From assembly GCF_011386835.1 (NCBI RefSeq), contig NC_088792.1, forward strand, positions 219,948,394-220,012,393: a stretch of 64,000 nt of DNA, in the 5' to 3' direction. The DNA comes from Chrysemys picta bellii (Eukaryota > Chordata > Testudines > Emydidae). A program made the translations under genes and the position numbers. Below, one piece after another: positions 57,671 to 64,000 of the stretch; within the stretch, counting starts at the first letter, position 1; each line of letters opens with the position of its first letter. The notes under the pieces were generated by a model. That model worked only from the letters and a program-made list of their open reading frames with translations. It ran no database searches and was not told the origin of the DNA.

Positions 57671-57873
57671 CACCCCCACCACATAAATTCTGTTATGTTT
57701 TATGTTATACATAACAAAATTCATTCTGCACATGTGTGGGAAAAATTAGAGGGAACACTGCTTGCAGACCTTAAGAAGAGCTCTGTGTAAACTTGAAAGC
57801 TTGTCTCTCACTAGGAGAAGCTGCTCCAATAAAAGATATTACCTCACCCACCTTAATTTTCCTATGGAATGCA

Positions 57874-59094
57874 TTGAAATGAGATGCTTATGGCTAATGT
57901 ACATAAAAGCAAAGCCATACCACTCTGCCAGGAAGGTTGGTGACCTTTCTGTGATTCTGTTTTTTCCTGCACCTCTGCCATGAAATTTCCTAAAAATGTC
58001 CATGACAAAGTCAGAGCCTTAGTCATAATTAAAACGATCTAGCTAATTTTTATATTATAAACCTCTTAGGGAAGAGTCTGTGTCTTATATGATCTAATTT
58101 AGTTCTTGTCTAGTCATGGAGAGATTCAAAATAGACATTCATTAATACTCTGTGTTCACACTTTCATGCAAATATTTACCAGAAAATCCTAAGTGGAATA
58201 TTAGCTATATGCGTGAATTTCTTGCAGTTACATCTTCATTCAGTATTTAGGCCAACATTTTCAAACTTGGGTGTATCAATTTAGGGACCGAAATAAAAGT
58301 GACTCGATTTTCTGAAGATTTGAGAATTCAAAATTTTAACTGAAGTCATTGGAAGTAGCAGTTGCGCAACACCTCTGAAAATAAGACCACAATTTTATTT
58401 AGGTGCCTAAATATGGATTTAGATGTTTGGGTTTAGGAACTCTTAGTTGTAAATGTTGAGCCTAGTCCATTTATTTTTACAGTACAGGTGCATTAGTAAT
58501 ACTGTAGTATGCAATTACATTGTAATTTTAACCCTTTGAAAAGTGCTAAGGCAAGATTATGGTTTTCCAGTCTGTCCTGTGTAGCTGCACTGCTTCATGA
58601 ACAGTGCTGAAGCTTGCTCCCAGAGGGTAGTATTTTGCTACAGGTCTATAACAGTAGCAGATTGGTGCACTCCTTCCATTGACCCATGAGTTATAGAGAT
58701 GGAACTAAGGCTTACACATTTCCCCCCTATCGGTTTAAACAAGGGAAGAATGAGCAGACAACACCCAACTTACCCCTATAACAAGGTCTGTAGAGGCTGC
58801 ATCAGGGTGTGTGGAAGATCTCATCGTCCCTTATGTTCCTGCAGAGTCGCTCAGTCCAGACCAGAACCTAGCTCTACGTATTTTTATACAAAGAAAACAT
58901 GAATAAGAGATACCATGAATAAGATCCTCTGTATGTTATATTCTTTTCCACTTAACAGAGAGAAGAAATTCCTGATGATAAATAATTTGTTAAACTCTAG
59001 GTCTCCAAACTCACATTGCAATACCTATGTGGGCAGTTAGGAACTGAACCTTGGTAGACAAGTTTGAATATATGGCTCCCATGTAACTACCTTA
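57874..59094. other. Mostly unassigned; eroded MITE near 58245-58430
   Basis: Phrases gccaacattttcaaacttgg, acctctgaaaataagacc and taggtgcctaaatatgga point to a common sauropsid palindromic MITE. No gene is seen. Confidence 0.4.
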
Positions 59095-59102
59095 GTCTAT
59101 AG

Positions 59103-59413
59103 CAGGGGTCGGCAATCTTTCAGAAGTGGTGTGCCGAGTCTTCATTTATTCACTCTAATTTAAGATTTTGCATGCCAGGAATACATTTTAACGTTTTGTA
59201 GAAGGTCTCTTTCTATAAGTCTATAATATATAACTAAACTATTGTTGTATGTAAAGTAAATAAGGTTTTTAAAATGTTTAAGAAGCTTCATGTAAAATTA
59301 AATTAAAATGCAGAGCCCCCTGGACTGGTGGCCAGGATGCAGGCAGTGTGAGTGCCACTGAAAATCAGCTCGTGTGCCGCCTTTGGCATGCGTGCCATAG
59401 GTTGCCCACCCCG
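59103..59413. mobile_element. hAT-type MITE (311 bp) with perfect duplication
   Basis: Left end CAGGGGTCGGCAATCTTTCA; right end inverse CGGGGTGGGCAACCTATGGC. Perfect 8-bp duplication gtctatag (59095-59102, 59414-59421) with a TA centre. Interior AT-rich, without frames. The ends are related to, but the body differs from, the 336-bp twins at 1.7 and 3.4 kb. Confidence 0.9.
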
Positions 59414-59421
59414 GTCTATAG

Positions 59422-60880
59422 AATAAGTCTATGATTCTAAGTCCCATACCTCTCAGTGTGAGATTACATTAAAAAAAACAAGTAAATAAAAGTATACATG
59501 CAAAGGGTACTTTCACTTTGTCAGTAACAGGACTATTTTACAGAGAAACAGAAAGATGTAGATGAAATGTTTGATGTGGATTTACTAATGTTACCTGTGA
59601 ATGAGAGGCCACATTAAAATTCATTACATGTCAAAAAGAAGAAGGGACTATATGGTATATGTATTTGAAGAATTGTTTCTTGCACTCTTCTACTATGTAT
59701 GTAGATAAATATACAGGTCCATAAACCCAAGATACAAAAGTAGCTACCAAATGTGCACATACAATGTAAAGACATAACAGAGCTGCATTTTAGCAGTTTA
59801 GAATACCCACATAGACTGTACATGAAAATAATGTAGTGCTGTATGTATCAAAGTTAAATGACCATCTGTTATAATAGGAAAAAACAGAAGAAATGCATTT
59901 AGTACAGTACCCCTGTATTTAAGATGCATATTATAATTATCAAGAGGTCCACATTGTTTGTATCCACATATAATTTGAACAGCTTGCCACATCTCTAAAG
60001 AATTTATTTGCTACCATCGTAACTTTCTAATGTTTATTAATGCATTTTTGGATAATGCTATTTAAATATGTAAATTACATTCATTTTGAGATAATACATT
60101 TTATATTAAATTCCGTTTGATCTTTAAAATTACTTTTTCTTTTCATATTCCTTTTTCCTTGTGATAATTAGTAGCTAATTCTTTAGCTGCACTTGTAAAT
60201 CCGTTTCCTCTGTGATTGGTTTTTAAAGAGGCCTGCATGATACCTTTTTCTGGTTTTGTTTTCCCCCCCCCCGAGCTGCAGATGTTGATAACACACAACA
60301 GCATCTGATTTCTTTTCATAGAGGTGTAATATCTGTAGAGATAAGATTTGTTAAAGTATATTGAAATGTAGTGATATGGGCTGCAAATCCTATTCCTACT
60401 ATTGTAAACGGAGTATTCCAAGCACCTGCAGTTTAGATTTTTGATATATGCTTGGTGTCTGTATGTAAAAGGAAACTGAGTGTAAGACTTGCTTTTCACT
60501 TTGTGTAGCTATGGGCTATATAGGCTTCTTTGGAGCAAAGCAAAGAGGTTTCTTTGTGCAAAAGAGAAAATATTATGCATAGCAAATACCATATTGGCTC
60601 AAATCCTGGGTCAGTCTATCCCAATATGCTGTCTCTGATAGTGTTCGCTACCAAATGTTTCAGACAAAGGTGTGAGAAACCCGCTAATAGACCAGTTATG
60701 ATATAACTTGCCCCCGGGGGAAGTTTCTTAACTCCAGGTAGCTAGAAACTGGCTTATGCCCTGAAACATAAAGGTTTGTATGTTGTTTTCTATTGTGTCT
60801 AATGGAACTGTGAACATTCCTATTATCCATATAAATGTTGAATACTTTTTGGAAACCTGCTATACTCATAGTCTCAATAA
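59422..60880. other. No gene firmly recognised
   Basis: A 118-codon minus-strand open frame (60143-60499) has no features or credible splice context. Otherwise AT-rich and unassigned. Confidence 0.45.
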
Positions 60881-60894
60881 TATATTTCAACAGT

Positions 60895-61215
60895 GAATTG
60901 CACACATCCTTTTTCTCTCTCATGTGCCAGCAATGCCCCTCTGCCATGTACATTGGCGAAACCGGACAGTCTCTACGCAAAAAAATAAATGGACACAAAT
61001 CTGACATCAGGAATTATAACATTAAAAAACCAGTAGAAGAACACCTCAATCTCCCTGATCACTCAATAACAGACTTAAGTGGCAATTCCTCAACAAAAAA
61101 ACTTCAAAAAAGACTGCAATGAGAAACTGCAGAACTGGAATTAATTTGCAAACTGGACACCATCAAATTAGGCCTGAATAAAGACTGGGAGTGGATGGGT
61201 CAGTACAAAAACTAA
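60895..61215 (+). pseudogene. PLE GIY-YIG endonuclease C-terminus, frameshifted
   Basis: Reads CQQCPSAMYIGETGQSLRKK followed by INGHKSDIRNYN and PVEEHLNLPDHSI. The CxxC, the YIG of the GIY-YIG fold, the Arg of LRKK and the His-bearing NGHKSDI segment are those of Penelope-like endonucleases, which nick target DNA for priming. Near 61120 a shift moves the reading to another frame, where a C-terminal segment ending in DWEWMGQYKN and a stop at about 61215 is seen. The domain is 5'-truncated and lacks the reverse transcriptase, so it is non-functional. Confidence 0.8.
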
Positions 61216-61420
61216 TTTCCCCATACTAATTTCCCCCTACCGTTACTCACACCTTCTTGTCACCCTCATTATCACGTACAAAAGTGATTTTTCCTCCCTT
61301 GTTATACTACTGTTAATTGAATTGTCTCATTAGCACTGATCCCCCCACTTGGTAAGGCAACTCCCATCTTTTCATGTACTGTGTATATACACCTGCTACT
61401 GTATTTTCCACTCCATGCAT

Positions 61421-61458
61421 CTGATGAAGTGGGCTCTAGCCCATGAAAGCATATGCCC
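61421..61458 (+). ncRNA. Hammerhead-ribozyme-like motif in PLE tail A
   Basis: CTGATGA (61421-61427), one extra A, a stem of G/T-GGG...CCC-A (61429-61433 with 61440-61444), then GAAA (61445-61448) and a GC-ATAT-GC mini-hairpin. This follows the core order of type I hammerheads known from Penelope-like elements. The extra A and an unclear stem I argue that this copy, at least, may not cleave. Confidence 0.35.
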
Positions 61459-61503
61459 AAATAAATGTGTTATTCTCTAAGGTGCCACAAGGGCTCCTCG
61501 TTG

Positions 61504-62026
61504 TTTTTGCTAATAATGTTAGTGGTTAGTGGTACTTGACTATATACCTACTTTCCTCCAAAATGGAAAAATAGGGGAATGTGGTTATACACATGTGCAT
61601 TAAATCATCTCTTCTCCCTATCCTGTGTTTAGAGTCCTTATGGTACTATTAAGATTTCTGCTGCAGACCCCACTTTTCAAAGGAGTAATATAATTGGTCA
61701 AAATTTGCTCCATGTTGGAATGAGACCTTATCAGATACTATATTAGAAGGAAGAGACAGATTCTTTGCTGTGTTTTGCTTCTGCTGACACTGTGTTGGGA
61801 CAAAGGGCTGTCAGTAAGTTGGTTATGGCTCTTTGATTTTCTGCTCCATCATGGCCCATAGAGACCATTTACCAGCTGGGGAAAGCCAGAATGACAGTCC
61901 TTATCCCTGCTGAAAGGCTGTCTCCCTCACCCCCCCCCCCCCACAACCAAATTCCTAGAACACACACTGCACAGGGGTCTGAAGGAAGACATAGGAGCCT
62001 ACTCCACTGCTGTGCACCCACTGGGA
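61504..62026. other. Unassigned, with poly-C run near 61930
   Basis: Nothing recognised apart from a C mononucleotide run. Confidence 0.45.
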
Positions 62027-62115
62027 CTTCCGAAGTGGGCTGTAGGCCACGAAAGCTTATGCTCTAATAAATTTGTTAGTCTCTAAGGTGCCACAAGTAC
62101 TCCTGTTCTTCTTTT
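62027..62115 (+). mobile_element. PLE tail A fragment
   Basis: ccgaagtgggctgtaggcca, cgaaagcttatgctctaata, gttagtctctaaggtgccac, ending ctcctgttcttctttttttaaa. The GAAA-GC-TTAT-GC part of the hammerhead-like core is intact, while the CTGATGA part is reduced by a small deletion. Confidence 0.75.
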
Positions 62116-63104
62116 TTTAAAGGAAATAGAATGGACATCTACTAATGCTAATATAAGGTGACACAGATACAAAATTCTGGTTGCCCAAAATTATTAAAAA
62201 ATGCTGTGGGATTTCCTTAGCATAAACATTTTTTCTGTAACCCCCAGTTTTAGGAATTTTTTAATTGCTGGTATAATTTTCAATATTTCAAGTGAGACGG
62301 CACCACACTTGTGTGGAACATAGGGAACTTTTGAACTCAAATGAGAGAGGCCCAGGTACTTTTGAGAGCAAAATCTTTTTTCAGAGGAGGATCTAGGGAA
62401 CCTATTTGCTGGAAAATACATTTTCCTCGGACTTTGTCACCAAGCTTAGTGTGCTTTCAAAGTCAACTAAATGCCAAACTTAAATTTTAAAAACGTAGAG
62501 AAGCCAGAAATAAAAAGAAAAGCCAAGGAGATGAATGGGGTACAATAACAGTAAGGAATATTAACTGTAATGAAATGGCACTGAGGAAATTGTGGGCCAC
62601 CCACCTACCAGCTGCTTGACAATGCTGGCAGGCATGCTAAAAATATGGCATTTCCCTCCCAGCAACTGCTACATTTGATATCCCACTGAGGAAAGGTGAG
62701 AGAGAAATATTATTGTCTCTTCCAAAGTGCTTTTGTGTGGCAGTCCTGCTGAGCTTTCTTAGATGCCTGCCACAAATAAGTAACCCCCTGTCATACTTCC
62801 TGTTCATATCAAGAAATACACTAAATAAATGCAGAATGACTGGCAGGATATTTTGTATTTAGCTTCTCTCTCTCGCCTGCATGTATCAGGGTCTCTTTAT
62901 GTAAACTCCAGCTACTAGAATTGGTGGTATTCTGCTACTTAGAGCAACCTATTGAGAGAAGTACACAAAGTACTATGGGAATGTTTAATATGGGGAAAAC
63001 GTTCACTGCAAGTTTTGTCCTAATATAGATATTTTATTTAAATCCTGGGATAAATTATTTAAAAGATTTAAAAAGTAAAAAATATATGTTCAGTGTATTG
63101 CAGT
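62116..63104. other. No gene or repeat recognised
   Basis: AT-rich and unassigned. Confidence 0.5.
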
Positions 63105-63680
63105 TTATTCATTATTTGTATTACAATTGCACTGAGATCAGGGCCTCGTGCTAGACACTGTACAAAAATGATGAGTCATCTGAGGTAATTACCTCAGAGT
63201 CCTAAGGCTCCAGCCAATCCACAAGCAAAGATTTAACCAGGTTACCCTAAGGCAGGTTCCTAGTTTCCTTAATTCACAGTCTGCTCAACATCACTGCCTT
63301 GTCAGGGATACTGCTAGCTGCTTGGTGGCTCTAGTCCTGAGGTATGGTCCCTCACCTACGAAGCTTGTAGTCTAAACAGGGAAGAGAGACAACAGGTGGG
63401 AGAAAATAAGATAGTGAGGCAGAAGTGCACAGAGAGATCAAGGGCCAGATTTTCAAATGTCCTTAGCCCTCAGTAGCTCCCACTGGAAACACTCTATCGT
63501 GAGTATTACAAAGAATTTAGCACACAACATAAGACTTATTTTAGTGCCAAAATGCAAGCTGATTTTAAAAATCTAGCTTATAAGTGATTTACCCAGTGTC
63601 ATACAGGAAATCTGTGGCAGAGCTACATATTGAACCCAGCACTCTTGTAGTCCAGGCTAGTGCCTTAAGCACAAGTCCAT
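63105..63680 (-). repeat. MIR-like SINE with L3-type tail, interrupted
   Basis: Reverse orientation: the tail phrase lies at 63135-63175 (ctgagatcagggcctcgtgc, gacactgtacaaa) and 63355-63380. The tRNA-side phrase lies at 63582-63675 (gtgatttacccagtgtcata, tgtggcagagctacat, gaacccagcactcttgtagt). Between them an eroded palindromic MITE (gggccagattttcaaatgtc, 63442 on) appears inserted. Confidence 0.5.
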
Positions 63681-64000
63681 CCCTCCCACAATGCTTTCAA
63701 AAGGGTGAAACAGAGCATCCCTAACTTTCTTTCTCCCAAATATTTAAAAAATACTTCATAATAGAAAATCCAAACATCACCTTATGTAGTGTTTTTGTTG
63801 TTTTGGTGCAGAACATGTCTGGTGATAACACACGGAGAGGGGTTACCGAATTAAATATTTTACCTTAAACATGGTCATACTTTAAGAAGAAAGTTCAATG
63901 AGTTAATTCTCTGTAGTGTTTTCTGAAGGAGCTATTGATTTTGAAGGATAGAAAGGAAGGATGAGCCAATAGTCAGGGCATAATAATAGTAATAACAACA
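63681..64000. other. Nothing recognised
   Basis: AT-rich window end, no features. Confidence 0.45.

Larger units (their letters stand above)
56722..57752. mobile_element. hAT-like element inside the PLE insertion
   Basis: Right end: inverse of AGGGAACACTG, preceded by ttttcccacacatg-type sequence. Left end: eroded taagttccctataagctgca. Both fit a cagtgttccctct end. No target duplication was confirmed. The interior is C-rich with degenerate tandem units. Confidence 0.5.
56446..57856. mobile_element. PLE insertion with inverted ends, 17-bp duplication and nested elements
   Basis: Left arm: tail B in minus orientation (56446-56503 and 56695-56716; gttgttgtagtcctgttggt, attagagagacaag, tatcttttattgggc). 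Right arm: the same tail in plus orientation (57764-57856; gaagagctctgtgtaaactt, ccaataaaagatattacctc). Flanks are the 17-mers ttttcctgtggaatgca (56429-56445) and ttttcctatggaatgca (57857-57873), one difference. A Tigger-like MITE and hAT-like, C-rich material are nested inside. Same architecture as 39860-40598. Confidence 0.75.
60895..61503 (+). mobile_element. Penelope-like element with GIY-YIG end, 5'-truncated
   Basis: Coding sequence for the endonuclease end (60895-61215) is followed by a 3' UTR with ggtaaggcaactcccatctt, a hammerhead-like core, ccaaataaatgtgttattct, aggtgccacaagggctcctc and a T-rich end. The whole reverse transcriptase part is missing. This copy ties the non-coding tail A fragments at 37.6, 44.35 and 62.0 kb to the PLE class. 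Confidence 0.8.

Noticed and set aside
56759..57686. 273-codon Pro/Ser-rich open frame
   Set aside because: It spans nested transposons and C-rich degenerate tandem repeats. Comparable frames exist on the opposite strand.
60143..60499. 118-codon minus-strand frame considered as an exon
   Set aside because: The only acceptor-like site lacks a pyrimidine tract, the composition looks random and no domain is visible.

Overview
The window reads as nuclear DNA from a reptile, most likely a turtle. It is AT-rich, almost devoid of genes, and dense in repeats typical of sauropsid and especially chelonian genomes. These are CR1 LINEs of several subfamilies on both strands, L2/MIR-type tails, Penelope-like elements (PLEs) with a GIY-YIG endonuclease, a Ty3/Gypsy relic, solo LTRs, and many hAT, PIF/Harbinger and Tc1/mariner-type non-autonomous DNA transposons. 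The species call is inference from this repeat mixture; no host gene fixes it. Family names rest on motifs and on remembered repeat consensuses, because no search could be run.

Layout. 1-8 kb: two 336-bp hAT foldback twins (the second inside an LTR-like block), a minus-strand Ty3/Gypsy relic keeping gag zinc-knuckle, protease, reverse transcriptase and partial RNase H traces, and an L2-like LINE end. 8.8-15.1 kb: two copies of a composite element with CCGTATATAC ends, a minus-strand CR1 with ORF1 esterase and endonuclease traces interrupted by a 713-bp Harbinger element, and a 1.2-kb hAT element containing a second hAT. 15.7-21.3 kb: an LTR candidate, the best preserved CR1 (minus strand, endonuclease to 3' end) and a hAT MITE. 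23-29.5 kb: SINE and palindromic MITEs, two of them split by CR1 insertions, then a CpG-rich hAT element. 32-34.4 kb: a plus-strand CR1. 36-40.6 kb: two hAT elements, a PLE tail, a perfect short hairpin, a solo LTR with 5-bp target duplications, and a PLE with inverted ends. 44-53 kb: an unexplained inverted repeat, another CR1, a Tigger-like element and an LTR interrupted by CR1. 54-63 kb: a second copy of the 21-kb hAT MITE, another inverted PLE with nested elements, a hAT element with perfect duplications, and the PLE copy that retains the GIY-YIG endonuclease end.

Host genes. The only host-like coding candidate is a possible terminal exon on the minus strand at 41114-41331, with a good splice acceptor and about 72 codons to a stop. 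I do not recognise the protein. If real, the window to its right would be intron of that gene. Every transposon reading frame seen is broken by stops, frameshifts or truncation. No rRNA, tRNA gene or CRISPR array was seen.

The most interesting points are the PLE copies. Two insertions have the same inverted-end architecture and are framed by 13-bp and 17-bp target duplications. The tails carry a hammerhead-ribozyme-like core.
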